Notes under the pieces: model-generated
Told to the model about the DNA's origin: nothing
Database searches by the model: none
What the model saw: only the letters and a program-made list of their open reading frames with translations
NCBI RefSeq assembly: GCF_004115975.1
Contig: NZ_SDDZ01000001.1
Coordinates: forward strand, 248,001 to 312,000
Length of the DNA stretch: 64,000 bases
DNA from: Gelidibacter gilvus
GTDB taxonomy: Bacteria; Bacteroidota; Bacteroidia; Flavobacteriales; Flavobacteriaceae
Direction: 5' to 3'
Shown: positions 26,524-35,222 of the stretch, in pieces
Position numbering within the stretch: the first letter of the stretch is position 1
Layout of the letters: each line of letters begins with the position of its first letter
Made by a program: the position numbers and the translations under genes

Positions 26524-26750
26524 GCTTGAGTATGCTTTTTTGAATACTTCACAATTATATAAATTCCATATATAAGCGCAGCAACGAATAAAACAATCAA
26601 TCCATCATCAATTGGCAAACCTGGAGGTGGAGTCGCACCTTGTGGAGGCGGAGGGCCTGAACCCCCACCAGCACTATTTTGAGCTACGCCCGGAATACTG
26701 ATTAATATCAATAAGATAATAGCGGTAGTTTTCAAGTTAGGTTTGATCAT
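26520..26750 (-). CDS. Small membrane protein with PID-CTERM-like C-terminus
   Basis: A 76-residue protein from ATG at 26750; an upstream in-frame ATG at 26798 would add 16 hydrophobic residues and seems less likely. It has an N-terminal signal peptide (LKTTAIILLILISIPGVAQ), a short Gly/Pro-rich segment with GPPPPQGATPPPGLPID, one hydrophobic helix (LIVLFVAALIYGIYIIV) and a basic tail KYSKKH. The PPGLPID-helix-basic layout resembles the PID-CTERM sorting signal described in Flavobacteriia, but here almost nothing lies between signal peptide and CTERM. Function unknown. It overlaps ribE tail to tail. Confidence 0.65.
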   Translation of the reverse strand: MIKPNLKTTAIILLILISIPGVAQNSAGGGSGPPPPQGATPPPGLPIDDGLIVLFVAALIYGIYIIVKYSKKHTQA

Positions 26751-26798
26751 TATGTTGTAAATGTATAAAAAAAAGTGAATTAACAAAATAAAAAACAA

Positions 26799-27103
26799 AA
26801 AAAAACATCCATGAAATGCAAGTTTCCTCGATAAAGTGCATGGCGTTTTTCTTAAATTGCTATTAATTCACTATACCAAATATATCTATTTTTAGCATAC
26901 GCCTTCAGATACATAAAAAATTTATTTAAAAATAGCTACAATTTATAACGCAAACAATTATCAGTTCGTATTTTAGTCAGAATGCAGAAAACATCCGACA
27001 AAAGTAATTGAGGGCTTATTTTGGAAGTCAGCGCATTAATCTATGTCCAAGAATCTCTTCAGGGTGAGAATCAAATTCACAAGTTTTTAAAAATTATGAT
27101 TGA
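26799..27103. other. Intergenic spacer, no feature seen
   Basis: About 305 bp (350 bp if the small protein starts at 26750) of AT-rich sequence between the small PID-CTERM-like gene and the end of the flavoprotein gene. I see no open reading frame, hairpin terminator or repeat worth calling. Confidence 0.6.
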
Positions 27104-28351
27104 CTATTCTTTCGACACCCTTTTGTTCAATTGGATAACATTGGCTAATGTTTTGATCAATCTATCGTGATTCTTTACAAACGGATTGGTTTCATCCCAA
27201 ACATAACCCGCCAAAACCGCACAGATCTGTTTTTTAATATCGGGATTGTCTGTTCCTTCAAAAAAGATGGTCTGTAAATTCCCCGTGTACCATTCCTTAA
27301 CATAGGAAGCAAATACTGAAACCCCCTTTTTCATATACTCAGCATACTCCTTTTCCCAGTCGACAGATTCATTTTGCAATTCTTTGGTGATTAATTTTGC
27401 AGCTTTTAATCCCGATTCCGTGGCAAAAGTAACTCCGGATGAAAATACAGGATCCAAAAACTCTGCGCTATTTCCTGTTAAGGCATAACCTTTCCCATAA
27501 AGTTGGGTCACGGATTTAGAATAATTCTGAATGATTTTAGGTTCAAATAGAAAATCAACATCTTTAAATCGTTCATAATAATAGGACGACTCTTTTAGCA
27601 TTTCAGAAAGTCGCTCTTCGGGTGTGCCTTCAAAACTGTTGATGAAATCCGTTTTTCCTACAAACCCAATACTTGTATTGCCATTGCTGAATGGAATGAC
27701 CCAAAACCAAGTATCAGTATCGAGTACATCGAAAGTTATAAATGTACCTTCCGTCCCAGCTGGGCGTTCAAGCTCTTTAACATGACTGAATATAGAGGAA
27801 TGTTCGGGAATTGATGATGGTTTGTCAAGATTTAATAGTCTCGGCAAGACCCGTCCGTAACCACTGGAGTCAATAATAAACTTTGCATGAACTTCAAATG
27901 TTTCATCATTTTCAGTTTTTACCGTGGTTTGCGATGACCCATTTTTATTGAACTCTACCGAAATGACTTCTTGTTTAAAGGCGATGTCTACCCCTTTTCT
28001 TTTCAATTCTTCTGTAAGTGCATAATCAAAATCAGCTCTTGGGGCTTGCCAAGTCCAATCATATCCTTGCGTATACTTTTCACTAAAATCAAACTCGCAA
28101 ATAGTGTCGCCCTTTATAAATCTTGCACCGCTTTTAACTTCAAAGTTTTGGGCAATCAAGCAGTCCAATAAATCGACCTCTTCAAAATGGTCCATACATC
28201 TCGGCAATAAACTTTCACCAATCACAAAACGAGGGAAAACACTCTTTTCAATCACTTTAACATTGACACCATGCTTGTTTAAATAAGCGGCGGCAACGCA
28301 ACCTGAAGGTCCTGCACCGATAATCAAAACATCAACCTTAACATCCTTCAT
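27104..28351 (-). CDS. Halogenase-like FAD-dependent monooxygenase/oxidoreductase
   Basis: A 415-residue flavoprotein of the tryptophan-halogenase/geranylgeranyl-reductase superfamily. It has the FAD motif IIGAGPSGCVAAAYL (about 10-24), VIGESLLPRC near 44, and a WFWVIPF stretch near 205 resembling the WxWxIP halogenase signature, here with Phe in the middle position. GYALTGNSAEFLDPVFSSGV near 294 is the second FAD-contact motif. Such enzymes occur in flexirubin-type clusters and could hydroxylate or halogenate the aryl ring; which cannot be told by sequence alone. It is divergent from the ammonia-lyase gene across a 106-bp spacer with two opposed promoter-like boxes. Confidence 0.85.
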   Translation of the reverse strand: MKDVKVDVLIIGAGPSGCVAAAYLNKHGVNVKVIEKSVFPRFVIGESLLPRCMDHFEEVDLLDCLIAQNFEVKSGARFIKGDTICEFDFSEKYTQGYDWTWQAPRADFDYALTEELKRKGVDIAFKQEVISVEFNKNGSSQTTVKTENDETFEVHAKFIIDSSGYGRVLPRLLNLDKPSSIPEHSSIFSHVKELERPAGTEGTFITFDVLDTDTWFWVIPFSNGNTSIGFVGKTDFINSFEGTPEERLSEMLKESSYYYERFKDVDFLFEPKIIQNYSKSVTQLYGKGYALTGNSAEFLDPVFSSGVTFATESGLKAAKLITKELQNESVDWEKEYAEYMKKGVSVFASYVKEWYTGNLQTIFFEGTDNPDIKKQICAVLAGYVWDETNPFVKNHDRLIKTLANVIQLNKRVSKE

Positions 28352-28382
28352 AGAGCAAATGGATTTAAACGATTTATTATTT

Positions 28383-28403
28383 TACATTTGTAGCACAAAA
28401 ATA
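28383..28403. promoter_or_regulatory. Divergent -7 boxes for the lyase and flavoprotein genes
   Basis: TACATTTG at 28383-28390 on the plus strand faces TATTTTTG at 28396-28403 on the minus strand. Both match TAnnTTTG. They sit in the 106-bp spacer between the divergent flavoprotein and ammonia-lyase genes, so the two promoters would overlap and could be regulated together. Confidence 0.5.
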
Positions 28404-28457
28404 ACCACTTTACTTCTGGATATTGAACTATTTAAAAACATTGTGAACCCAATCTGA

Positions 28458-29978
28458 ATGTTAGTACTTAATGGAACCTTAGGAATCAAAGATTTTCAAA
28501 AAATTTTATTTGGTAATCTATCGATTCAAATCGAAGATAATGTTGTTGAAAAGGTCGAAGAGAGCTTCGAATTTTTAAAGACATTTTCAGAAAATAAGAT
28601 TATTTACGGTGTCAACACGGGCTTTGGTCCGATGGCGCAGTATAAAATTGAAGATTCAGAGCGCAAACAGCTTCAGTATAACCTCATCAGAAGCCATGCT
28701 TCGGGAACTGGAAATCTAATTCCGCCATTGTATGTCAAAGCAGCCATGTTGGCGCGACTGAACACCCTGTGTTTAGGGAATTCAGGGGTACACAAATCGG
28801 TTATAGAACTGATGGTCCAATTGATCAATAAAGATATCACTCCGGTTATTTATGAACATGGCGGCGTTGGTGCCAGTGGCGATTTGGTACAATTAGCTCA
28901 CTTGGCTTTGGTGATGATTGGTGAAGGTGAGGTCCTTTATAAAGGTGAAAAACATCCGACAGAATTTGCCTTCAAAAAAGAAAACTTACAACCCATTTCC
29001 GTAGAACTTCGTGAAGGCATTGCTCTTATGAATGGTACTTCAGTGATGACGGGTATCGGCATTGTAAATACTATTTACACGCGCAAGCTTTTAAATTGGA
29101 TGATTAAGGCGTCTTCAGCCATTAATGAAATTGTGAGCGCCTATGACGACCACCTTTCTTTTGAATTGAACCAATCAAAAAAACATAGAGGACAACGTGA
29201 GATTGCAAAACTCATGCGTGACCATTTAAAGGATAGCAGCTTAATTAAAAAACGCGAACACCATTTATATAATGACGTCAAAAATGTAGCGTTCTTTGAA
29301 GATAAGGTCCAGGAATATTATTCTTTACGCTGCGTGCCACAAATTTTAGGTCCCGTTTTGGATACACTAAATACGGTAGAAGCGATTTTAATCGAAGAAG
29401 TCAATTCTGCAAACGACAATCCAATAATTGATGTGAAAAATCAAAATGTATACCATGGCGGGAATTTTCATGGGGATTATGTGTCCTTAGAAATGGACAA
29501 GCTAAAATTGGTAGTGACTAAAACGTCTATGTTAGCAGAGGGCCAATTAAATTACCTGCTCAATCCAAATCTCAATAGAATTTTGCCACCATTTGTCAAT
29601 CTGGGAAAACTCGGATTGAATTTTGGAATGCAAGGCGTTCAATTTACAGCGACCTCAACTACGGCGGAGAATCAAATGCTATCCAATCCAATGTATGTGC
29701 ACAGTATTCCTAACAATAATGACAACCAGGACATTGTTAGCATGGGTACCAACGCCGCTTTAATTACAAAAAAAGTGATTGAAAACGCATTCGAGGTACT
29801 CGCTATTGAGTTGATCACCATTACACAAGCCATTGAATACTTGAACGTAAAAGATAAAGTATCCACAAAAACAAAGCAGCTGTATGATGATATTCGTGCC
29901 ATTGTTCCAATATTTAAGGAGGATGTGGTGATGTATCCTTATGTGAATGCGGTGAAGAATTTTCTTATTGATCAATGA
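28458..29978 (+). CDS. Aromatic amino acid ammonia-lyase, probably tyrosine ammonia-lyase
   Basis: A 506-residue HAL/PAL/TAL enzyme. The Ala139-Ser140-Gly141 tripeptide in GGVGASGDLVQ forms the MIO cofactor; the catalytic Tyr50 lies in IIYGVNTGFGPM. GVQFTATSTTAENQML and YVHSIPNNNDNQDIV near the C-terminus match, from memory, the characterised tyrosine ammonia-lyase of Flavobacterium johnsoniae, as does LIRSHASGTG (76-85). Because histidine lyases also carry SH at that site, substrate cannot be set from this motif alone. It would supply 4-coumarate as starter of the aryl polyene. It is divergent from a flavoprotein gene and separated by repeats from the plus-strand biosynthetic series. Confidence 0.9.
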   Translation: MLVLNGTLGIKDFQKILFGNLSIQIEDNVVEKVEESFEFLKTFSENKIIYGVNTGFGPMAQYKIEDSERKQLQYNLIRSHASGTGNLIPPLYVKAAMLARLNTLCLGNSGVHKSVIELMVQLINKDITPVIYEHGGVGASGDLVQLAHLALVMIGEGEVLYKGEKHPTEFAFKKENLQPISVELREGIALMNGTSVMTGIGIVNTIYTRKLLNWMIKASSAINEIVSAYDDHLSFELNQSKKHRGQREIAKLMRDHLKDSSLIKKREHHLYNDVKNVAFFEDKVQEYYSLRCVPQILGPVLDTLNTVEAILIEEVNSANDNPIIDVKNQNVYHGGNFHGDYVSLEMDKLKLVVTKTSMLAEGQLNYLLNPNLNRILPPFVNLGKLGLNFGMQGVQFTATSTTAENQMLSNPMYVHSIPNNNDNQDIVSMGTNAALITKKVIENAFEVLAIELITITQAIEYLNVKDKVSTKTKQLYDDIRAIVPIFKEDVVMYPYVNAVKNFLIDQ

Positions 29979-30019
29979 GAATAAGGTGTCCCGTGGATGT
30001 CGGAGTCATCTAAAAGGTG

Positions 30020-30326
30020 TCCCGCGGATTGCACAGATCGGGGCAGAGGTAATCTTCAAAAAAAACAACTTTATCGTTTAAGAGGAAAGGAACAATAAAA
30101 TAATTCCAATAAATTTTACAAACCAACTCAGAAACGATCCGTGAAAATCTGCGTGATCAGCGGGAAAAAAAATTAATTCCCGCAGATGTCGCTGATCGGC
30201 GCAGAGGAGATCTACTAAAAATTACTTTATTGATTAAGAGAAAAGAAAACTAAAAAATGAAATCAATAAGTTTTACAAACCAACTCAGAAACAATCCGCG
30301 TGATTAACGGGAGATAAAAAATTAAA
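30020..30326. repeat. Imperfect tandem duplication, about 158-bp period
   Basis: Unit 1 begins TCCCGCGGATTGCACAGATC at 30020, and unit 2 begins TCCCGCAGATGTCGCTGATC at 30178. Both continue through a variable AT-rich centre to the shared TTTTACAAACCAACTCAGAA and a final ATCCG...GCGGGA or ATCCG...ACGGGA. Each unit is itself an inverted arrangement (TCCCGC...GCGGGA). Confidence 0.8.
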
Positions 30327-30377
30327 AAGACAATCCTCAAAACCTTTCCCACATATTCCGTAGATTAGGATCGAAAT

Positions 30378-30408
30378 GATCCGCGAAAATCTGCGCGATC
30401 TGCGGGAG
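30378..30408. repeat. Partial copy of the GATCCGCGAAAATCTGCG repeat
   Basis: GATCCGCGAAAATCTGCG followed by CGATCTGCGGGAG matches the ends of the tandem units at 30131-30165. It lies immediately upstream of the ketoreductase gene, 14 bp before its ATG. Confidence 0.65.
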
Positions 30409-30421
30409 AAAAAAACAATCA

Positions 30422-31162
30422 ATGTCCAAACAGCACAAATACGCACTAATCACCGGAGGTTCCAGAGGCATCGGAAAAGCCATCTGTATCCAACTTGCCA
30501 AAGATTCAGAATATCATATTCTCATCAATTATAACAGTAATAAAGAAGCTGCACTCCAAACCTTAACTGAAGTGGAAGCTGTTGGCGGTTCTGGTCAAAT
30601 CATCCAATTTGATGTTTCCAATATTGAAAACGTTCAGAATGCTTTAAATACTTGGCAAGAACAACAATCTGATGCGATTATTGAGGTTTTGGTAAATAAT
30701 GCCGGGATTACAAAAGACGGACTTTTTATGTGGATGAAACCTCAGGAATGGAACGACGTCATCAACATCAGTCTCAACGGATTCTTCAATGTGACCAACC
30801 ATTTAATAGAAAAGATGTTATTAAACCGTTACGGTCGCATCATTAATATGGTGTCCATTTCTGGACTGAAAGGTGTTTCTGGGCAGACCAATTATTCGGC
30901 TGCAAAAGGTGCTGTTATTGCCGCTACAAAATCATTGGCTCAAGAAGTTGCCAAACGCAATGTTACGGTGAATGCTGTAGCTCCTGGTTTTATCAAAACT
31001 GACATGACGGAAGATCTAGATGAAGCAAGTCTTAAAAAGATGATCCCCGCCAATAGGTTTGGGAATCCTGAAGAAGTAGCACATTTGGTCGCCTTCTTGG
31101 CATCAAAAAAAGCATCCTATATAACTGGAGAAGTCATCGGTATAACTGGTGGCGTGCACTAA
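30422..31162 (+). CDS. 3-oxoacyl-[ACP] reductase (FabG-like) of the pigment cluster
   Basis: A 246-residue short-chain dehydrogenase. It has the NADPH-binding GGSRGIGKA (13-21), NNAGITKDG near 94, the active-site Ser in MVSISGL near 146, and YSAAKGA (Tyr and Lys) near 158. The usual FabG ending EVIGITGGVH is kept. In aryl polyene clusters a FabG-type reductase reduces the beta-keto group in each extension round. It is the first gene of the long plus-strand biosynthetic series and begins right after a repeat array. A housekeeping FabG role cannot be ruled out, but the context argues for the cluster. Confidence 0.9.
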   Translation: MSKQHKYALITGGSRGIGKAICIQLAKDSEYHILINYNSNKEAALQTLTEVEAVGGSGQIIQFDVSNIENVQNALNTWQEQQSDAIIEVLVNNAGITKDGLFMWMKPQEWNDVINISLNGFFNVTNHLIEKMLLNRYGRIINMVSISGLKGVSGQTNYSAAKGAVIAATKSLAQEVAKRNVTVNAVAPGFIKTDMTEDLDEASLKKMIPANRFGNPEEVAHLVAFLASKKASYITGEVIGITGGVH

Positions 31163-31252
31163 AGCACTTGGCAATCTCTGAACCGAAAAATTCATGTAAA
31201 TTTGATGCTATAATAATGCGCTTAAATCAAAAGCTTAAACTTCACAATTACA

Positions 31253-32128
31253 ATGGCAGAGTGGGATGGTAAATCGAGGGGGACTGTTTTCGGTTTTAAG
31301 GTCTTTGTGTTTTTTATAAAGAACTTCGGGATTAACCCCGCCTACGCATTAATGCATCTTCCTGTGCCCTACTTCTGTTTATTTTCGGGTAAAAACGTCA
31401 GAGGTTTACGGTTGTATTTTAGAAAGAGATTGGGCTATTCTCGTTTTAAAACCATGATCAGCATCTACAAAACGTACTATACATTTGGTCAGACCTTAGT
31501 TGATAAAATAGCCATCTCATCTGGTTTAAGAAGTGATTATACCTACGAATTTAACGGAGAAGTCAAAATTTCTGAAGTGTTGGAAATGAATAAAGGTGGC
31601 ATTTTAATCAGTGCGCACATTGGAAATTTTGAGTTGGCGCAATACTTCTTCAAGGAACGACTAGCCAAAGATTCCATAAGTATTGTCATCACGGATCAAG
31701 ACCATGAAGATATTAAAGACTATTTAGGGCAGTTCGTTAAAAAAGAGACGCATTTTATAGTGGTCAAAGACGATTTATCCCATATTTTTGAAATCAATGC
31801 GGCATTGGCGCAAAACAGAATCATTTGTATTGCCGGAGATCGTTATTTGGACAACACGAAATGTTTGGAGGAAACACTTTTAGGAAAGAAAGCAAAATTT
31901 CCATTGGGTCCTTTTTATTTGGCAAACCGTTTAAATGTGCCTGTATTATTTGTGTATGTGATGCGCGAACCAAAACGTCATTACCATTTATATGCGCAGT
32001 GGGTTGATTACAAACAAGGCGACATAAATAACCTATTAAAAAAATATACCGAAAGCGTAGAACAAATGGTCCATAAATATCCGTTGCAGTGGTTCAATTT
32101 TTATGATTTTTGGGAGGACAAAAAATGA
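31253..32128 (+). CDS. Lipid A acyltransferase-like (LpxL/HtrB family) acyltransferase
   Basis: A 291-residue membrane-associated acyltransferase. The HxxxxE motif is seen in SAHIGNFELAQ near 121-131, and GDRYLD near 196 and YPLQWFNFYDFWE at the C-terminus fit the LpxL/HtrB family. In aryl polyene and flexirubin loci such enzymes are thought to transfer an acyl or polyene chain to a lipid or resorcinol partner. There is no lpx gene nearby, which supports a cluster role over late lipid A acylation. Its stop overlaps the next start in ATGA. Confidence 0.85.
   Translation: MAEWDGKSRGTVFGFKVFVFFIKNFGINPAYALMHLPVPYFCLFSGKNVRGLRLYFRKRLGYSRFKTMISIYKTYYTFGQTLVDKIAISSGLRSDYTYEFNGEVKISEVLEMNKGGILISAHIGNFELAQYFFKERLAKDSISIVITDQDHEDIKDYLGQFVKKETHFIVVKDDLSHIFEINAALAQNRIICIAGDRYLDNTKCLEETLLGKKAKFPLGPFYLANRLNVPVLFVYVMREPKRHYHLYAQWVDYKQGDINNLLKKYTESVEQMVHKYPLQWFNFYDFWEDKK
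32112..32117 (+). promoter_or_regulatory. Shine-Dalgarno-like GGGAGG deciding a start
   Basis: GGGAGG lies 7 nt upstream of the ATG at 32125. Strong ribosome binding sites are rare in this lineage. This supports the ATG at 32125 over the in-frame TTG at 32110. Confidence 0.6.
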
Positions 32129-32568
32129 AAGCATTAGAAATTCCTATTACCGATCTCGATAGTATTAAAAAACTGATTCCACATCGTGAACCGATGATTA
32201 TGGTCGATTCGTTGTTGGAATTCAATGATGGAGAAGCACTCGTTGGCTTTACTATTTTAAAAGATAATATTTTTCTGAACAATGATGAATTTTCAGAAAC
32301 AGGATTGATTGAACACATGGCGCAAGCAGCCGCCTTATATATCGGATTCAAAAATCACACAAAAGAGCAAAGTGCAAAAGAAGGATTCATCGCTTCCATA
32401 AAAAAACTAAATATCCAAATGCTACCAAAAGTAGATCAAGTGATAACAACCGAGGTCTCCATTATTCACGAAATTATGCACATGTCCACGGTTAAACTTT
32501 CTACCTTTAGCAATGGTATTGAAATTGCCAACGCCCAAATGAACACCGTTCTCAAAGAAGACGAATGA
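32125..32568 (+). CDS. Beta-hydroxyacyl-ACP dehydratase, hotdog fold (cluster)
   Basis: A 147-residue hotdog-fold protein. LIPHREPMIMVDSLLEF near 13-29 is the FabZ-type PHRxPxxxVD motif with the catalytic His, and TGLIEHMAQAAALYIGF near 56-72 contains the Glu helix (EHMAQ). It probably dehydrates 3-hydroxyacyl-ACP to the enoyl form, building the conjugated polyene. Start chosen at the ATG 7 nt after a GGGAGG and overlapping the previous stop as ATGA. A second dehydratase of this type is at 39809. Both ends overlap neighbours, so translational coupling is likely. Confidence 0.85.
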   Translation: MKALEIPITDLDSIKKLIPHREPMIMVDSLLEFNDGEALVGFTILKDNIFLNNDEFSETGLIEHMAQAAALYIGFKNHTKEQSAKEGFIASIKKLNIQMLPKVDQVITTEVSIIHEIMHMSTVKLSTFSNGIEIANAQMNTVLKEDE

Positions 32569-33011
32569 AAAAGTCAAAACAAGAAAACTCCACATTAAAA
32601 TTTTCCCATCAAATCAGAGTACGATTTAATGAAGTTGATTCAATGCACGTTGTTTGGCATGGGAATTATGTGAAATATTTCGAAGATGGACGTGAAGCTT
32701 TCGGAAGGGCATTTGATTTATCTTATTTAGATGCCAAAAAACACGGTTTTGCAATTCCGATTGTAAAAATGTCCTTAGAATACAAATTACCTTTGCGCTA
32801 TGGCGAAGTAGCCACCATTGAAACTATCTATTTAAATTCACGAGCTGCAAAAATCGTGTTCTCCTATCGCATAAAAAACGAAAACGGTCAAACGGTTTGC
32901 ACTGGCGAAACCACTCAAGTTTTCACCAATTCTGAAGTTGGAGACATGTCATTAAATCTGCCTGAATTTTATAAAGACTGGAAACAAAAACACGGATTAC
33001 TGTATGACTAA
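32565..33011 (+). CDS. Acyl-CoA/acyl-ACP thioesterase, 4HBT family
   Basis: A 148-residue hotdog thioesterase. HQIRVRFNEVDSMHVVWHGNY (first VRFNEVDSMHVVWHGNY) is the 4-hydroxybenzoyl-CoA thioesterase signature, with the catalytic Asp in EVDSM and the WHGNYVKYFEDGREAF helix. It could release the finished polyene from ACP or edit stalled chains; which is not visible. It overlaps the upstream dehydratase by 4 bp (ATGA) and the downstream ketosynthase by 8 bp. Confidence 0.87.
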   Translation: MKKSKQENSTLKFSHQIRVRFNEVDSMHVVWHGNYVKYFEDGREAFGRAFDLSYLDAKKHGFAIPIVKMSLEYKLPLRYGEVATIETIYLNSRAAKIVFSYRIKNENGQTVCTGETTQVFTNSEVGDMSLNLPEFYKDWKQKHGLLYD

Positions 33012-34149
33012 GTGTTATTTGTCATATCATAATATCACCTCGTCATTGGGATTTGACACGATTACCGTTTTCAATCATCTCAAAAACAAGAAAAGTGGAA
33101 TCCAACTCGTGGAAGATTCCACCCGATTTTACAAACCGTTTTATGGTGCTGTAATTCCAACCGAAACATTAGACTCCGCATTTAAAACCTTAAAAACTCT
33201 AACTGAATTCACCCATTTAGAAAAAATGCTGATATTATCGCTTTCTAAGACGATAAAAGCGTCGGGCATTGAAATCAATAATCGCGTCGGACTCATTATT
33301 TCTACCACCAAGGGAAATATTGATGTTTTAGAAGATCAAAATCACTTTCCAAAAGAACGTGCTTATTTGGGGCAATTAGGGCAAATCATCAAAGATTATT
33401 TCAATTTTAAAAATGATGCTCTTGTAATTTCCAATGCTTGTGTTTCTGGTATTTTATCCGTTGCGATCGCAAAACGTTACCTCAAAGAAGGTATTTATGA
33501 CCACATCTTTATCGTCGCTGGAGACTTGATTTCTGATTTTGTGCTTTCGGGTTTCAACTCGTTTCACGCTATGAGTGACGCTCATTGCCGTCCTTATGAT
33601 CAAGATCGTACAGGGATTAATTTAGGTGAAGCGGCTGTCAGTGTTTTAGTAACTTCAGACAAAAATCATCTATCTGATGATGCCGTAGAAATCTTGGGAG
33701 AAGGGAGTTGCAATGATGCCAATCACATTTCCGGACCCTCACGCACTGGCGAAGGCTTGTTCAGAAGCATCACGACGGCATTGAAAGAAGCACATATCAC
33801 CCCAAATGAAATCGATTATCTTTCATCTCACGGCACTGCAACATTATTTAATGACGAAATGGAAGCCATTGCTATTGATAGATTAGGATTAAACCATACG
33901 CCATTAAATAGTTTAAAAGGCTATTTTGGGCATACATTGGGCGCATCTGGTTTGTTGGAAACCATTATCGGGATGCAATCTTTACATCAAAACACCTTAA
34001 TTGCTTCCGCAGGATTTAAAACTTTAGGCGTTTCAAAACCGCTCCATATTATTACAGAAACAACACCAAAAAAATTACAAACATTTTTAAAAACCGCATC
34101 TGGATTTGGAGGTTGCAATACTGCTGTCCTTTTCAGAAAAGTATCCTAA
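33004..34149 (+). CDS. Beta-ketoacyl-ACP synthase with intact catalytic triad (cluster KS 1)
   Basis: A 381-residue ketosynthase. All three catalytic residues are present: Cys about 146 in SNACVSGILSV, His about 276 in SSHGTATLFND, and His about 309 in GYFGHTLGASG. It is somewhat shorter than FabF (about 410). In aryl polyene systems more than one KS takes part, one as a condensing heterodimer with a chain-length-factor-like partner. It overlaps the thioesterase gene by 8 bp and is followed 6 bp later by the methyltransferase. Confidence 0.9.
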   Translation: MTKCYLSYHNITSSLGFDTITVFNHLKNKKSGIQLVEDSTRFYKPFYGAVIPTETLDSAFKTLKTLTEFTHLEKMLILSLSKTIKASGIEINNRVGLIISTTKGNIDVLEDQNHFPKERAYLGQLGQIIKDYFNFKNDALVISNACVSGILSVAIAKRYLKEGIYDHIFIVAGDLISDFVLSGFNSFHAMSDAHCRPYDQDRTGINLGEAAVSVLVTSDKNHLSDDAVEILGEGSCNDANHISGPSRTGEGLFRSITTALKEAHITPNEIDYLSSHGTATLFNDEMEAIAIDRLGLNHTPLNSLKGYFGHTLGASGLLETIIGMQSLHQNTLIASAGFKTLGVSKPLHIITETTPKKLQTFLKTASGFGGCNTAVLFRKVS

Positions 34150-34155
34150 TAATTT

Positions 34156-35217
34156 ATGACAAAAAAAACAATTAGAGCCGCAGATGCCTTATTGGAAGCA
34201 CAAAAAATAGCTTTCGCACCTTTTATATTTCAATCGTCAGTAACTTTAAAAAAATTAGGGGTATTTGACCTGATTTTTGATAGTCGCGACCAAGGAGGCA
34301 TTACCATTGATGATCTTTCTGAAAAACTATCTATCAGTCGCTACGGACTTGGGGTACTTCTCGAACTTTCCGAAAGTGCGGATATCGTTTATAAATCTGA
34401 AAATGGCACCTTCGAACTTACGAAAACCGGCTACTTTCTAAATTATAATAAAGCGGTCAATGTCAACCTCAACTTTACACATGATGTGTGCTATAAAGGT
34501 CTTTTCCATTTAGATAAAGCTATTGAAACTGGCAAACCTTCTGGATTAAAAGAGTTGGGACCATGGGATACTATTTATGAAGGGCTTTCGCAATTAACAC
34601 CTCAAGAGCAACAATCGTGGTTTGAATTTGACCATTATTATTCAGACGGCATTTTTGAAGAAGCTTTAGAACGCGTTTTCAAAAATCAGCCAAAACTCTT
34701 GTTTGACATCGGTGGAAATACCGGAAAGTTTGCATTGCAATGTTTTAATTATGACGAAGAAATCGAGGTTAAAATCATCGATCTACCCGGACAATTAAAT
34801 AAAGCCTTAAAAAACATTCAAAATGCGGGATTTGAAAATCGCATCAGCGGACAGGAAATTAATTGGCTAAAACCCAATCCGAAAATCCCTGCAGGTGCTG
34901 ATGTGATTTGGATGAGTCAGTTTTTGGATTGTTTTTCAGAAGATGAAATCCTTAAGATTTTATCCACTTGTGTCTCTTCAATGAATGATAGCACAGAATT
35001 GATTATCATTGAAACATTTACAGATCGTCAAGAATTCCCCATGTCAAAATTCATTTTGGAAGCCACATCGCTATATTTTACGGTAATGGCCAATGGCAAC
35101 AGCAAAATGTATCCGTCTACGGTATTTGAAAGTTTGATACAAAAAGCGGGGTTGACTATTACTGAAGATTTAAAACTCGGAGAATATCACACGATGTTTG
35201 TTTGTAAAAAAGAATAA
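34156..35217 (+). CDS. SAM-dependent methyltransferase (O-methyltransferase-like)
   Basis: A 353-residue class I methyltransferase. The N-terminal part (about 1-110) is a winged-helix dimerisation region of the plant-type O-methyltransferase kind (LSEKLSISRYGLGVLLELSE). The SAM-binding motif LLFDIGGNTGKFALQCF is near 177-193, and DVIWMSQFLDCFSEDEI is the later helix. It may methylate the aryl ring or hydroxyl of the pigment head group. Aryl polyene clusters commonly carry a methyltransferase. It is tightly packed between KS 1 and a KS-like gene. Confidence 0.85.
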   Translation: MTKKTIRAADALLEAQKIAFAPFIFQSSVTLKKLGVFDLIFDSRDQGGITIDDLSEKLSISRYGLGVLLELSESADIVYKSENGTFELTKTGYFLNYNKAVNVNLNFTHDVCYKGLFHLDKAIETGKPSGLKELGPWDTIYEGLSQLTPQEQQSWFEFDHYYSDGIFEEALERVFKNQPKLLFDIGGNTGKFALQCFNYDEEIEVKIIDLPGQLNKALKNIQNAGFENRISGQEINWLKPNPKIPAGADVIWMSQFLDCFSEDEILKILSTCVSSMNDSTELIIIETFTDRQEFPMSKFILEATSLYFTVMANGNSKMYPSTVFESLIQKAGLTITEDLKLGEYHTMFVCKKE

Positions 35218-35222
35218 GGTTT

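Larger units (their letters stand above)
29979..30421. other. Repeat-filled spacer between lyase and ketoreductase genes
   Basis: About 440 bp with no gene. It holds several copies of the CCCGCAGAT/ATCTGCG-type flavobacterial repeat, including a 158-bp tandem duplication at 30020-30326 and a partial copy at 30378-30408. No terminator with a clear T run was seen. Confidence 0.75.

Noticed and set aside
30020-30326. CRISPR array
   Set aside because: Only two units with a 158-bp period, both diverged, with similar spacers and no cas genes. It is a tandem duplication of an interspersed repeat.
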